From assembly GCF_900520355.1 (NCBI RefSeq), contig NZ_LS999521.1:1798001-1862000 (forward strand): a stretch of 64,000 nt of DNA, read 5' to 3'. This stretch comes from Acinetobacter calcoaceticus. Lineage in GTDB: Bacteria; Pseudomonadota; Gammaproteobacteria; Pseudomonadales; Moraxellaceae. Below are positions 36,797-45,658 of this stretch, piece after piece (within the stretch, counting starts at the first letter, position 1; each line of letters begins with the position of its first letter). The position numbers and the translations under genes were made by a program. The notes under the pieces were generated by a model that did no database searches, was not told the origin of the DNA, and was given only the letters and a program-made list of their open reading frames with translations.

Positions 36797-37693
36797 CTAC
36801 AGTGGAGTGGGCAAATTAAGTACTACCTGAGCGTCTTCCACCACATCTAAACGTAGAATTTTTGAAGCACCTAATTCATTTAGTAACCTTGTTAAAGGTC
36901 CCTCATTTTTTTCAAGTTGCACATTTTTCGGGAAAAGCTTTTGTGCAAAAGAAAGAATATTAGATTGAACTTCTGTTTGGTGCCATGTTCCATCAACCAC
37001 ATGTAGCATGGTGGCTTTGTTGATATGCGTTTCAGAATCGACATATTTTAATGTTGGAACAGCTGTTTTTAGACTTAAATCTAATTTGCCATTTAAATCG
37101 GTAATATTAGCTTGAATCTCTTTTGGGTTAATGTTGACATTAATTTTAGTCAGCCATTTCGGTAGCTGGTAACCATATACGCCTCGTACTCTGGCAATTT
37201 CTGTATCTACAGGCAAAGCTAAAACATGGGCATGAAAATGACGTTGACGAATCGATTTCATTAATTCTGCAATGTGTGGCCCACGAGCATTAGGTTTACG
37301 TACAACAATCGCAATTGACACTTCGTTATATGGGTCATTGTCACAAACTGAATAGGCAAAAAATGTGACGGCTACCAACCCATAACCCGGAAATGGTTGT
37401 AGTGGCGTTAAAGCAGCGGGAAGTTTTGCCTTAATGTGCTTAATCGGAGCGAGCATTAAAAGCTGTACATTAGCACTACGATAATAAAAGTTAGGTGCCC
37501 AAACAGGACCTACACGAGATTCGACAATTTTTTTAGGAATATGACGGAAAAAATCGATGTTGCCAGCAGCAGGGTCTTGAGCGACTTCATCTAAATCGGG
37601 ATTCATTCTAAAACGGTCATAATAACCACCTTTGGGTACTTTGACTTTTTGTTGCCCAAACTCAACCTCAGTAAACTGTTGTTTTATATTCAT
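36797..37693 (-). CDS. Acetoacetate decarboxylase family protein
   Basis: A 298-residue protein with the acetoacetate-decarboxylase fold. The stretches PGYGLVAVTFFAYSVCDNDPYNEVSIAIVV and RVRGVYGYQLPKWLTKI fit the family core. I do not see a clear neighbouring-Lys pair as in true acetoacetate decarboxylase, so it may be one of the divergent members with another activity. A MerR-type promoter lies directly upstream on its strand (37774-37804). This places it in the same regulon as the divergent hydrolase and the OYE-type reductase. Confidence 0.75.
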   Translation of the reverse strand: MNIKQQFTEVEFGQQKVKVPKGGYYDRFRMNPDLDEVAQDPAAGNIDFFRHIPKKIVESRVGPVWAPNFYYRSANVQLLMLAPIKHIKAKLPAALTPLQPFPGYGLVAVTFFAYSVCDNDPYNEVSIAIVVRKPNARGPHIAELMKSIRQRHFHAHVLALPVDTEIARVRGVYGYQLPKWLTKINVNINPKEIQANITDLNGKLDLSLKTAVPTLKYVDSETHINKATMLHVVDGTWHQTEVQSNILSFAQKLFPKNVQLEKNEGPLTRLLNELGASKILRLDVVEDAQVVLNLPTPL

Positions 37694-37773
37694 GAGAGTT
37701 CACCTTTACATTAATTGACCGAGTAGCTACGTTTGTCCATATCGAGACGTGTTAATTTATAGCCAATGTAGTC

Positions 37774-37804
37774 ACTATAAGATTAAAGTTAACTTTAAAG
37801 TCAA
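37774..37804 (-). promoter_or_regulatory. MerR-type promoter A
   Basis: On the minus strand: -35 TTGACT, a 19-bp spacer with the perfect dyad TTAAAGTTAACTTTAA, then -10 TATAGT. The over-long 19-bp spacer with a central dyad is the hallmark of MerR-family activated promoters. It serves the acetoacetate-decarboxylase-like gene. Confidence 0.85.
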
Positions 37805-37934
37805 GGCTTTAATTTTCATGTGTAAAAGCTTTAATATTTAAAAGAAATAAAATAAAAAACAATTAAATATTAAAAAGATACAAAGTACCCTAGACTATTC
37901 ATATAAATTTTATTTTAAAAATAAGTTAAGACTG

Positions 37935-37965
37935 TTGACCTTAAAGCTAACTTTAACCTTAGTAT
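37935..37965 (+). promoter_or_regulatory. MerR-type promoter B
   Basis: -35 TTGACC, 19-bp spacer with the dyad TTAAAGCTAACTTTAA, -10 TAGTAT. It lies 55 bp upstream of the alpha/beta hydrolase start and matches promoters A, C, D and E in layout. Confidence 0.85.
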
Positions 37966-38020
37966 AAACATTCAAACCTTTATAACGATCTACAAACAGA
38001 TTTTCAGCAGGAGAACAAAG

Positions 38021-38851
38021 ATGGGTTATGTAACCACAAAAGATGGCGTAGACATTTTCTATAAAGATTGGGGGCCACGCGATGCCCAAGTTTTATTTTT
38101 TCATCACGGTTGGCCTTTAAGTTCAGATGATTGGGACACTCAATTACTTTTCTTTTTAGGAGAAGGCTATCGTGTGGTGGCTCATGACAGACGAGGGCAT
38201 GGTCGCTCTAGTCAAGTCTGGGATGGTCACGATATGGACCATTACGCAGACGATGTTGCAGAGGTGGTTAAACATCTCAATATTAAAAATGCAATTCATA
38301 TTGGCCACTCAACAGGCGGTGGTGAGGTGGCTCACTATATCGCTCGTCATGGCGAAGAAAATGTTGCAAAAGCTGTCCTTGTCAGCGCAGTACCGCCGCT
38401 GATGGTTAAAACTGAAAATAATCCCGAAGGTTTACCAAAAGAAGTTTTTGATGACCTACAAAATCAGGTTCTCACAAACCGTGCGCAATTTTTCCGTGAC
38501 TTGCCATCTGGCCCGTTCTATGGTTTTAACCGACCTGATGCGAAGCCATCGGAAGGTATTATTGCTAACTGGTGGCGTCAGGGGATGACGGGCAGCGCGA
38601 AAGCGCATTACGATGGTATCGTAGCTTTTTCACAAACTGACTTCACCGAAGATTTAAAGAAAATCACGGTTCCTGTTTTAGTGTTACATGGTGACGACGA
38701 CCAGATCGTGCCTTATAAAACTTCTGGCGTGAAATCTGCTGAACTGCTTCAAAATAGCCAACTCAAAATCTACCCAGGCTTTTCGCATGGCATGTTAACC
38801 GTAAACCATGAAGTGATTAATGCGGACTTATTAGCCTTCATTCGCGAGTAA
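38021..38851 (+). CDS. Alpha/beta hydrolase, non-heme chloroperoxidase/arylesterase type
   Basis: A 276-residue alpha/beta hydrolase. Ser97 in GHSTGGGEVAHY is the nucleophile, with Asp in LVLHGDDDQIVP and His in GFSHGM. The start GYVTTKDGVDIFYKDWG and the DRRGHGRSS motif are those of the cofactor-free perhydrolase/esterase group. A good Shine-Dalgarno (AGGAGAA) precedes the ATG. It is driven by MerR-type promoter B and followed by a terminator. The natural substrate is unknown; detoxification of a reactive ester or lactone would fit the regulon. Confidence 0.87.
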   Translation: MGYVTTKDGVDIFYKDWGPRDAQVLFFHHGWPLSSDDWDTQLLFFLGEGYRVVAHDRRGHGRSSQVWDGHDMDHYADDVAEVVKHLNIKNAIHIGHSTGGGEVAHYIARHGEENVAKAVLVSAVPPLMVKTENNPEGLPKEVFDDLQNQVLTNRAQFFRDLPSGPFYGFNRPDAKPSEGIIANWWRQGMTGSAKAHYDGIVAFSQTDFTEDLKKITVPVLVLHGDDDQIVPYKTSGVKSAELLQNSQLKIYPGFSHGMLTVNHEVINADLLAFIRE

Positions 38852-38869
38852 TTAAAAGTATTAAACTGT

Positions 38870-38901
38870 AAAAAGAGGCATAACAAATGTCTCTTTTTTT
38901 A
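38870..38901 (+). terminator. Terminator after the alpha/beta hydrolase gene
   Basis: AAAAGAG-GCAT and ATGT-CTCTTTT form a stem around AACAA and are followed by a run of T. It begins about 20 bases after the stop codon. Confidence 0.8.
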
Positions 38902-38952
38902 TATAAAAAATAAGTTAATTCAATTTATTAAGTGATATAAGGTGAAAAAGTA

Positions 38953-38983
38953 TTGACATTAAAGTTAGCTTTAATCTTAAAGT
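38953..38983 (+). promoter_or_regulatory. MerR-type promoter C
   Basis: -35 TTGACA, 19-bp spacer with dyad TTAAAGTTAGCTTTAA, -10 TAAAGT. It lies 27 bp upstream of the OYE-family reductase start. Confidence 0.85.
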
Positions 38984-39010
38984 GAAGCCATACTGAAAGA
39001 GGTCATTCCA

Positions 39011-40249
39011 ATGAAAGTGTTCGAAAAATTAGTATTTCCAAATGGCTCATATGTTTCTAACCGTATTGCCAAAGCGGCAATGGAAGAAAATATGGCTGAT
39101 ATTAACCATGCGCCCTCAGAAGAGTTGATGCGTTTATATCAGGCTTGGGCGAATGGTGGTGTAGGTCTAATCATTACTGGAAATGTGATGGTAGACCGTC
39201 GAGCAATGACTGGACCGGGAGGTGTGGTGCTTGAAGATGAAAAGCATCTAGATACTTTTAAAAAATGGGCACAAATTGGACGTTCGAAAGGTGCGCAGGT
39301 TTGGCTTCAAATTAATCATCCGGGTCGTCAAATGCAAGCCAATCTTGGTCAGCAAACATGGGCACCTTCGGCAATTTCACTAGATTTAGGCAAAATGTCA
39401 AATCGCTTTAATGCACCAATCGAAATGAATGAAGACATGATTGCAGAGGTGATTCAACGTTTTGCAAATACGGCGCGTTTAGGTGAAAAAGCTGGATTTA
39501 CCGGAGTTGAAATTCATGCAGCGCATGGCTATTTATTAAGTCAGTTTCTTTCTCCACTCAGTAATAAACGCCAAGATCGTTGGGGTGGTTCTTTAGAAAA
39601 CCGAGCGCGTATTTTAATTGAAATTGTTAAAGCAGTCCGTGAAGTGGTGACACCTGAGTTCACTGTTGCCGTAAAGCTAAATTCAGCCGATTTCCAACGT
39701 GGTGGATTTAGCGCAGAAGATGCCCAACAAGTCGTTAAAATGTTAAATGAACATGCAGTCGATTTGGTTGAGCTCTCTGGTGGTAGCTATGAAGCACCTG
39801 CAATGCAGGGCCAAGCACGTGATGGGCGGACACTTGCCCGTGAAGCTTACTTTTTAGAATTTGCACAAGAGATTCGTAAAGTGGCCAAAATGCCTGTTAT
39901 GGTGACAGGTGGCATTCGTCGTAAACAGGTCGCAGAACAGGTCGTCGAAAGTGGTGTAGATATGGTCGGTATTGCAACTGCTTTAGCAATTGAACCTAAT
40001 TTGCCAAATGCTTGGAAACAAGGCCAGAATATTACTCCTGAATTAAAACCGATTACTTGGGAAAACAAAACACTTGCTTCACTTGCCAATATGGCGGTGG
40101 TCAAATTCCAGTTACGTAATTTAAGCTCTGGTAAAAAAACAAAACCGACTGTTTCACCAGCTTGGGCTTTAATATTGCAACAATCAGCTATGTCATGCCG
40201 TACCCGCCAATACAAAAAAGGTATGCGTGACTATTCATTTGCTTCTTAA
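39011..40249 (+). CDS. NADH:flavin oxidoreductase, Old Yellow Enzyme family
   Basis: A 412-residue OYE-type FMN protein. Visible landmarks are LQINHPGRQ near residue 99, the active-site GVEIHAAHGYLLSQFLSPLSNKRQDRWGG (about residues 164-195), and the phosphate-binding MVTGGIR and VGIATALA. It reduces activated C=C bonds of enones or similar electrophiles. A MerR-type promoter controls it. It ends with a Ser-rich tail (YSFAS) and is followed within 15 bp by an enoyl-reductase-like gene, so the two probably form an operon. Confidence 0.88.
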   Translation: MKVFEKLVFPNGSYVSNRIAKAAMEENMADINHAPSEELMRLYQAWANGGVGLIITGNVMVDRRAMTGPGGVVLEDEKHLDTFKKWAQIGRSKGAQVWLQINHPGRQMQANLGQQTWAPSAISLDLGKMSNRFNAPIEMNEDMIAEVIQRFANTARLGEKAGFTGVEIHAAHGYLLSQFLSPLSNKRQDRWGGSLENRARILIEIVKAVREVVTPEFTVAVKLNSADFQRGGFSAEDAQQVVKMLNEHAVDLVELSGGSYEAPAMQGQARDGRTLAREAYFLEFAQEIRKVAKMPVMVTGGIRRKQVAEQVVESGVDMVGIATALAIEPNLPNAWKQGQNITPELKPITWENKTLASLANMAVVKFQLRNLSSGKKTKPTVSPAWALILQQSAMSCRTRQYKKGMRDYSFAS

Positions 40250-40264
40250 TAAGTGAGTTGTGTT

Positions 40265-41332
40265 ATGACAAATCCTAACGATTCAAACTGGATAATTTAT
40301 GGAGCAAATGGCTACACGGGCGAGTTAATCGCTCGTGAAGCTATACGTCAAGGTTTAAAACCGACACTTGCAGGTCGTAACAAAGAAAAAGTTGAGGCAC
40401 TTGCTCAAGAGTTAGGGCTCGACTATAAAGCTTTTGGGCTTGATAACGTAGATGCGGTAAGTGAGCAACTCCAAGGCTTTAAACTGGTCATGCACTGTGC
40501 AGGGCCATTTTCAGCTACTTCAAAACCCATGATGGAAGCATGTATAAAAGCAGGTGCTCATTATCTCGATATTACGGGTGAAATTTCTGTATTTGAATTA
40601 GCGCAGTCACTTAACATTCAAGCAGAAAAAGCCGATATTGTGCTTTGTCCGGGTGTTGGCTTTGATGTGATTCCGACAGACTGCGTGGCAGCTGCACTGA
40701 AAGAAGCACTACCAGATGCAACCCATTTAGCGCTTGGTTTTGACTCTAGAACTGGGTTTTCACCGGGTACTGCCAAAACAAGTATAGAAGGTATGGGGGA
40801 AGGCGGAAAAATTCGTAAAAACGGAAAAATTACCACTGTTCCATTAGCACATTATGTTCGGACCATTGATTTTGGTGACGGTAAAAAAAGTGCCATGAGT
40901 GTTCCATGGGGAGATGTCTCTACCGCTTTCTATACAACAGGTATTCCAAACATTGAAGTGTTTGTTCCGGCGTTTCCAAAAATGATTATGGGCGCAAAAA
41001 TGATGAACTATGTACGTCCAATATTAAGACTTAAAGCCGTGCAGAAGTTTATTAAGGCGCGTATTGAAAAAACAGTCGTTGGACCAAATGAAGAGCTCCG
41101 CGCAAAAGTACCGACCTATGTTTGGGGTGAAGCCAGAAATTCACGTGGAGAAATAAAAACCGCCCGCATCCAAACAGAAAATGCTTATAGCCTTACGGTC
41201 AATGGTTCACTGACCGTGGTGAATTATTTACTCAAAAATACCGTTAAAGGTGGTACATATACACCAGCAAAACTGATGGGTTATAAGCTAGTGACTGAGC
41301 TACCGGGTTCTGGACCGTTGGTCATTACTTAA
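40265..41332 (+). CDS. Saccharopine dehydrogenase-like / trans-acting enoyl reductase family protein
   Basis: A 355-residue Rossmann protein. WIIYGANGYTGELIAREAI near the start binds NAD(P), followed by LAGRNKEKVEALAQELGLD and HCAGPFSATSKPMMEACI. This is the saccharopine-dehydrogenase-like group that includes trans-acting enoyl reductases. I chose the ATG at 40265; a GTG at 40253 would add four residues. It follows the OYE-family gene closely and may act on the same unsaturated substrates. Function is inferred. Confidence 0.8.
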   Translation: MTNPNDSNWIIYGANGYTGELIAREAIRQGLKPTLAGRNKEKVEALAQELGLDYKAFGLDNVDAVSEQLQGFKLVMHCAGPFSATSKPMMEACIKAGAHYLDITGEISVFELAQSLNIQAEKADIVLCPGVGFDVIPTDCVAAALKEALPDATHLALGFDSRTGFSPGTAKTSIEGMGEGGKIRKNGKITTVPLAHYVRTIDFGDGKKSAMSVPWGDVSTAFYTTGIPNIEVFVPAFPKMIMGAKMMNYVRPILRLKAVQKFIKARIEKTVVGPNEELRAKVPTYVWGEARNSRGEIKTARIQTENAYSLTVNGSLTVVNYLLKNTVKGGTYTPAKLMGYKLVTELPGSGPLVIT

Positions 41333-41543
41333 CAAAAACTTGGTTAAAACAGCATATTTATAGAGGAGTCCCGAATAAGATAATTCTTGTTCGGGCAATG
41401 GATAAAAATTAAAGATATTTCAAAGAATACAACTTCATTTAGGTTCAAAGAAAAACAGAAAACAAAACACTCCACGAGAAATAATTCAAATTGAATATAC
41501 TAAAATGTAATGCATATTTTTTATAAACAATGGAATGTAAATA

Positions 41544-42119
41544 ATGAGAAAACTAGTACTGTTCCTACATGCATCACTTGACGGTTTTGTCGAAGGTCCA
41601 AATGGGGCAATGGATATTGGCTGGATTGCTTACGACGCCGATTTAGCAAATCATGCAAAAGAAGTTTTAAGCACGGCCGACACGGTGATTTGGGGACGCG
41701 CGACTTACCAAATGATGCATGGTTACTGGCCATCTATACTTTCCAATCCAGAAGCTTCGGAGCACGAAAGGAATCATGCAGAATGGATTGAAAAGACTGA
41801 AAAAATCGTTTTTTCAACAACCTTAGATAAAGTTGAGTGGAATAATTCTAGACTTGTAAAAGATCATGTTGAAGAAGAGATCAATAAGCTCAAACAGCAA
41901 TCGGGTAAAGATATGGTTATTCTCGGTAGTCCTAGATTTGCGCACTACCTCATGCAACTGAATTTAATTGATGAATATAAAATTACAATTTCTCCAGTCT
42001 TGATTGGTAATGGATTGCCTTTATTTGAGGGTGGTAGTGAAAAGACGAATCTTAAACTCATCGAAAATAAAACCTTTGCTTCAGGAGCGATAGGTCTTCA
42101 TTACCAAAAGATAAGCTGA
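41544..42119 (+). CDS. Dihydrofolate reductase family protein (RibD C-terminal-like)
   Basis: A 191-residue protein of the RibD C-terminal/DHFR fold. It has RKLVLFLHASLDGFVEGPNG at the N-terminus, ADTVIWGRATYQMM, and the C-terminal VLIGNGLPLFEGG. Such YwjB/YyaP-type proteins are NADPH-binding reductases of unknown substrate. No MerR-type promoter precedes it. A terminator directly follows. Confidence 0.82.
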   Translation: MRKLVLFLHASLDGFVEGPNGAMDIGWIAYDADLANHAKEVLSTADTVIWGRATYQMMHGYWPSILSNPEASEHERNHAEWIEKTEKIVFSTTLDKVEWNNSRLVKDHVEEEINKLKQQSGKDMVILGSPRFAHYLMQLNLIDEYKITISPVLIGNGLPLFEGGSEKTNLKLIENKTFASGAIGLHYQKIS

Positions 42120-42145
42120 TCTTTTCTAAAGTATTTGTATACCAG

Positions 42146-42183
42146 AGACGAATTACAGAGCTCGTCTATAATTCGTCTTTTTA
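42146..42183. terminator. Bidirectional terminator between DHFR-like and DJ-1-like genes
   Basis: AGACGAATTA (42146-42155) and TAATTCGTCT (42169-42178) form a perfect 10-bp stem, followed by T residues. The convergent DJ-1-like gene ends 3 bases later. Confidence 0.85.
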
Positions 42184-42186
42184 GAT

Positions 42187-42993
42187 TTATTGAATCGTAC
42201 TTAAACGTTTAATGACAGCTTCGGCAATTTCTTTACTCGATTGAGGATTTTGCCCAGTAATAATTCTGTCGTCTGAAACTACATAAGAAGTAAATGGAAC
42301 AAACGCTCGCTTGTATTTTGCTCCACGTTCAATGAGTCCCTTTTGTAAAGAAAAGGGAACTTGAGACTTAATACCTGACAGTGTTTCTTCAATATTTGCA
42401 AAACCAGTAACGGTTCTATTTGTAATTAACGATTTGCCATTTTCATCTTGTAGAGGTAATAAACCACCTACACCGTGACATACCGCTGAAATGACTCCGC
42501 CTTGTCGATAGATTTGTTCGCTAATGTTCTGCAAAGATTGATTGTTTGGAAAATCCCACATAGTGCCATGACCACCGGTATAGTAAATGGCTTTGTATTG
42601 TGATGGGTTAATTGCACTCGGGGATAGTGTGGTTTTTAGAAGTTGCATAAAGGCCGGGTCGGCTAAATGGTTTCGTGCCGATTTATCTAAGTAAATTGAC
42701 TTTAAACTACGCTCATCTAACGGAACTTCACCACCGAGTGGACTTACAAGATCCATTTTATAGCCAGAGGCTAAAGCGACATCATAAAAATGAGTGAGTT
42801 CAGTCAACCAAAGTCCTGTTTTATCAGAACGAGTAGGGTAAGCTGAATGATTGGTCATCACCACTAAAATTTTTCCGCTTACTTTAGTCAGGCTTTGAGT
42901 TTTAGCTGACTCTGCGGCGTGTACCGCATTTGAAGTTAAAAAGATGGCGAAAATAATTGTTAACCAACGCTGAATATCCCAAACTTTAAACAT
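42187..42993 (-). CDS. DJ-1/PfpI family protein with signal peptide (Hsp31-like)
   Basis: A 268-residue protein with a hydrophobic N-terminal segment (WLTIIFAIFLTSNAVHA) that looks like a cleavable signal peptide. A DJ-1/PfpI domain follows. The nucleophile Cys is in SAVCHGVGG, with a conserved YYTGGHGTMWDFP and an acidic ELTHFYD region. Hsp31-like members act as glutathione-independent glyoxalases. The ATG at 42993 has GAGGAA before it; an upstream ATG would add 7 residues. MerR-type promoter E lies 31 bases upstream. It is a paralog of the cytosolic form at 43644. Confidence 0.83.
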   Translation of the reverse strand: MFKVWDIQRWLTIIFAIFLTSNAVHAAESAKTQSLTKVSGKILVVMTNHSAYPTRSDKTGLWLTELTHFYDVALASGYKMDLVSPLGGEVPLDERSLKSIYLDKSARNHLADPAFMQLLKTTLSPSAINPSQYKAIYYTGGHGTMWDFPNNQSLQNISEQIYRQGGVISAVCHGVGGLLPLQDENGKSLITNRTVTGFANIEETLSGIKSQVPFSLQKGLIERGAKYKRAFVPFTSYVVSDDRIITGQNPQSSKEIAEAVIKRLSTIQ

Positions 42994-43023
42994 GACAGGT
43001 TCCTCATCAATCACCTGTAGTCA

Positions 43024-43054
43024 ATCGTATGTTTAAAGTTCGCTTGAAGGTCAA
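43024..43054 (-). promoter_or_regulatory. MerR-type promoter E
   Basis: On the minus strand: -35 TTGACC, 19-bp spacer containing TTCAAGCGAACTTTAA (the most divergent of the five dyads), -10 TACGAT. It serves the secreted DJ-1-like gene. Confidence 0.75.
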
Positions 43055-43071
43055 TAGAATTTGTAGAAAAT

Positions 43072-43488
43072 TTATGGTGTTTTTGCTTTGTCGTAGTAGA
43101 GATTCATGAGTCTTTCTGCATTTTCTTCGCAAGTAATCTCATCTGGCTTGTTATTAATGGCTTCAATCATTGTATGTAAGTTTTGCTTACTTGCTTTTAG
43201 TTTCTGTTCTAAAAGTTCTATTTCTTGAATTTTAGTTTCAAGTGTTTGAATGAGTTCATCGTGGTTCCAAGTAGCAACTTTTGAAGGCAAAAAAGCTTTA
43301 ATTTCTGCTAACGTAAAACCAACTTGCTGTGCTTGTTGAATCAAAGAGAGTTGCTTTAAATCGTTGTTACTATATTCGCGATAGCCATTTGATTTTCTCT
43401 TAGCTTTAGGCAAGAGTTTGATTTGTTCATAATAACGAATTGTGGGCGTGCTTAAGCCACTTAATTTAGATAACTCACTAATATTCAT
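43072..43488 (-). CDS. MerR family transcriptional regulator, AdhR/NmlR-like
   Basis: A 138-residue MerR-type protein. The N-terminal winged helix is MNISELSKLSGLSTPTIRYYEQIKLLPK and the wing RKSNGYREYS, followed by a long dimerisation helix (residues about 75-110). One Cys (Cys120) lies in the short C-terminal tail, with no metal-binding Cys cluster. This suggests an electrophile or aldehyde sensor of the AdhR/NmlR kind rather than a metal sensor. The start at 43488 has AAGAG upstream; an in-frame ATG at 43509 would lie inside promoter D. It is the likely regulator of promoters A-E. Confidence 0.87.
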   Translation of the reverse strand: MNISELSKLSGLSTPTIRYYEQIKLLPKAKRKSNGYREYSNNDLKQLSLIQQAQQVGFTLAEIKAFLPSKVATWNHDELIQTLETKIQEIELLEQKLKASKQNLHTMIEAINNKPDEITCEENAERLMNLYYDKAKTP

Positions 43489-43502
43489 AGCCACACATTC
43501 TC

Positions 43503-43533
43503 TTGACATTAAAGCTAACTTTAGACTTATAGT
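43503..43533 (+). promoter_or_regulatory. MerR-type promoter D
   Basis: -35 TTGACA, 19-bp spacer with TTAAAGCTAACTTTAG, -10 TATAGT. It points to the cytosolic DJ-1-like gene and sits just upstream of the merR-type gene, so binding there may also autoregulate the regulator. Confidence 0.85.
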
Positions 43534-43643
43534 GTTGTAAAAGCAAGGTTCATAACTTTACCAAGCACACACTTTCATTAACAAGTTTCTATGCTTTGAT
43601 AAATTAATGAACAGAATTATAAATATGAAAATGAGGTGAAGAG

Positions 43644-44336
43644 ATGTCTAAACGCATATTACATGTCGTGACTAACGTTTCACGTTACAAAGATGTAGAT
43701 GAGCCCACAGGTCTATGGTTAGGCGAACTTACCCATGCCTATGATGAGTTTGAGAAACAAGGTTATATTCAGGATATTGTAAGTCCGAATGGTGGAAAAA
43801 CGCCGATTGAACCAAAGTCACTCGGTGCTTTAGTTGCCGATAAATCTGTCAAAGCGAGAGAAGACGATCAAGCATTTATGACTTTGCTGGCAAATACATT
43901 CAAACCGTCAGATATCAATTGGCAGGATTATGATGCGATTTATTACACTGGTGGCCATGGGGTAATGTGGGATTTTTTAGATAACCCTGAACTTCAAGAA
44001 ATCACCAAAAATATTTATGAAAAAGGCGGTATTGTGTCGAGCGTTTGCCATGGCTACTGTGGCCTACTTAATGTAAGGCTTTCCAATGGTAAACGGCTTA
44101 TAGAAGGGAAGAAGTTAACTGGCTTTGCATGGAGTGAAGAAATTTTAGCAGGGGTAGCAAAAAAGGTGCCTTACAATGCCGAAGAGTTAGCAAAAGAGTA
44201 CGGTGCAGACTATGAAAAGGCTTTAATTCCATTTGCACCACATGTGGTTCAAGATGGAAATTTAATTACAGGCCAAAATCCATTTTCTGCTAAAAAAACG
44301 GCTTTAGAAATTATAGAAAATTTAGAAAAAGCCTAA
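43644..44336 (+). CDS. DJ-1/PfpI family protein, cytosolic (Hsp31-like glyoxalase)
   Basis: A 230-residue protein with the same DJ-1 core as the gene at 42187: GLWLGELTHAYD near residue 27, YYTGGHGVMWDFLD, and the nucleophile Cys in SSVCHGYCGLL. It has no signal peptide. GAGGTGAAGAG precedes the ATG. It is transcribed from MerR-type promoter D. The family predicts methylglyoxal or other reactive carbonyl detoxification, which matches the supposed regulator type. Confidence 0.87.
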   Translation: MSKRILHVVTNVSRYKDVDEPTGLWLGELTHAYDEFEKQGYIQDIVSPNGGKTPIEPKSLGALVADKSVKAREDDQAFMTLLANTFKPSDINWQDYDAIYYTGGHGVMWDFLDNPELQEITKNIYEKGGIVSSVCHGYCGLLNVRLSNGKRLIEGKKLTGFAWSEEILAGVAKKVPYNAEELAKEYGADYEKALIPFAPHVVQDGNLITGQNPFSAKKTALEIIENLEKA

Positions 44337-44357
44337 TAAATTAATCTACACAACAAT

Positions 44358-44404
44358 AAACCCCAAAAGTAAAACCAATAAAGGTTCTCTGCTTTTGGGG
44401 TTTT
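44358..44404. terminator. Bidirectional terminator after the cytosolic DJ-1-like gene
   Basis: AACCCCAAAAG (starting at 44359) pairs with CTTTTGGGGTT (from 44392) around a 22-base loop, with A and T flanks. It separates convergent genes. Confidence 0.8.
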
Positions 44405-44431
44405 AAAATAAGCTATCTAGAAAGGATAACT

Positions 44432-45637
44432 TTAAGGAACAATAACAAAATCAGGATTTGCTATCGAAAAAACAGTATCAAGGTCTGCCGCAGGCGGGTA
44501 AATCCAGACAGTATTAATTTCCTGTTTAATTTTTTTAGCATCTTCACGTACAAATTGAACTTTACGGTCCCAACCTTCTGTGTAAAGAGCTCCCCATGCA
44601 CCTAAGTCAAGACAAGTGACATACTTTGGTTGGCTATATGCATGTAACGGTAAATCGACCAATTCTGCGGCTGCGTTGTAACCAGCAACACGGCCTAGGC
44701 TCATGGCATGCTGGCAAGACATCACATTAAAATTACCGAACTCATCGGTTGGAACTTTTACCGTATCACCCGTCACAAAAATATTTTTTGCTTCGGGTGC
44801 ATGTAAATAAGCATCCCCAATAATACGGCCTAAATTATCTTTTTCACCTGAAATTTGAGAAGTGAGTGAGTTCGCCCGCATGCCCGCAGTCCAAATAACA
44901 GTTGCAGCCTCAATTCTTTCGCCGTTAGAAAGTGTTACCCCTGATGCATCAAGCGCAGAAACACGTACTCCAGTTTTACCTTCAATGCCTAGTTCTGTGA
45001 GTGCTTCTTGAATTACGGCAGCAGCTTCATCTCCCATTGCTGCACCAATTTCTGTTGAGGAATCAACTAAAACCACACGCACATCAGTTTCACCCAAAAT
45101 ACGACGCAGGCGTTCGGGCATTTCAGTTGCTGTTTCTAGGCCAGTTAAACCACCACCGGCAACCACAACAGTATTACGCGCTGCATTTGCAGCTGAGTTG
45201 ACTAAGTTTTTAAGATGTTGATCTAGTTTTTCGGCATCTTCTAATGTACTTACACTAAAGCCATATTCTGTAAGGCCCGGAATGGGCGGCATAAAAGTGG
45301 TACTTCCAGTTGCCAGAATAAAACGGTCATAGCTTAAGGTTTGTTTGTTGCCATCGGTGGTTGAAACCTCAATGGTCTGTTGGTCGCCATCAATTTGATT
45401 TACCCAGCCTGCCAGAAATTTAACTCCAACCACGCTTAATAACTCTGAAATATCAGGGTTCATATTTTCAAGTACGGGTTCATAAAGACGAGGACGAATA
45501 TCAACATTGGGGGTAGGGGAAACCATCACTACTTCAATATTTTGTTCTTGCGAAGCTAGGTGAATTGCTCTTTGTGCAGCAAGTGCAGCCCATAAACCAG
45601 CAAAGCCAGAACCAGCAATAATAATACGCTTACTCAT
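44432..45637 (-). CDS. NAD(P)/FAD-dependent oxidoreductase, NADH dehydrogenase (type II-like)
   Basis: A 401-residue FAD protein. MSKRIIIAGSGFAGLWAALAAQ binds FAD, VVVAGGGLTGLETATE binds NAD(P), and NIFVTGDTVKVPTDEFG completes the FAD site. This is the type II NADH dehydrogenase/sulfide-quinone reductase fold. The ATG at 45637 has AAAAGGATAAT upstream; a longer frame starts at 45688 but lacks such a site. No C-terminal membrane helix is obvious. A long inverted repeat lies upstream and an Rrf2 gene follows in the same direction upstream of it. Confidence 0.83.
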   Translation of the reverse strand: MSKRIIIAGSGFAGLWAALAAQRAIHLASQEQNIEVVMVSPTPNVDIRPRLYEPVLENMNPDISELLSVVGVKFLAGWVNQIDGDQQTIEVSTTDGNKQTLSYDRFILATGSTTFMPPIPGLTEYGFSVSTLEDAEKLDQHLKNLVNSAANAARNTVVVAGGGLTGLETATEMPERLRRILGETDVRVVLVDSSTEIGAAMGDEAAAVIQEALTELGIEGKTGVRVSALDASGVTLSNGERIEAATVIWTAGMRANSLTSQISGEKDNLGRIIGDAYLHAPEAKNIFVTGDTVKVPTDEFGNFNVMSCQHAMSLGRVAGYNAAAELVDLPLHAYSQPKYVTCLDLGAWGALYTEGWDRKVQFVREDAKKIKQEINTVWIYPPAADLDTVFSIANPDFVIVP

Positions 45638-45658
45638 TTGATTATCCTTTTGATAGGT

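Larger units (their letters stand above)
37694..38020. other. 327-bp divergent regulatory region with two MerR-type promoters
   Basis: The region between the acetoacetate-decarboxylase-like gene and the alpha/beta hydrolase gene carries no gene. It contains one MerR-type promoter for each direction (37774-37804 on minus, 37935-37965 on plus), separated by 130 bases of very AT-rich DNA. Confidence 0.8.
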
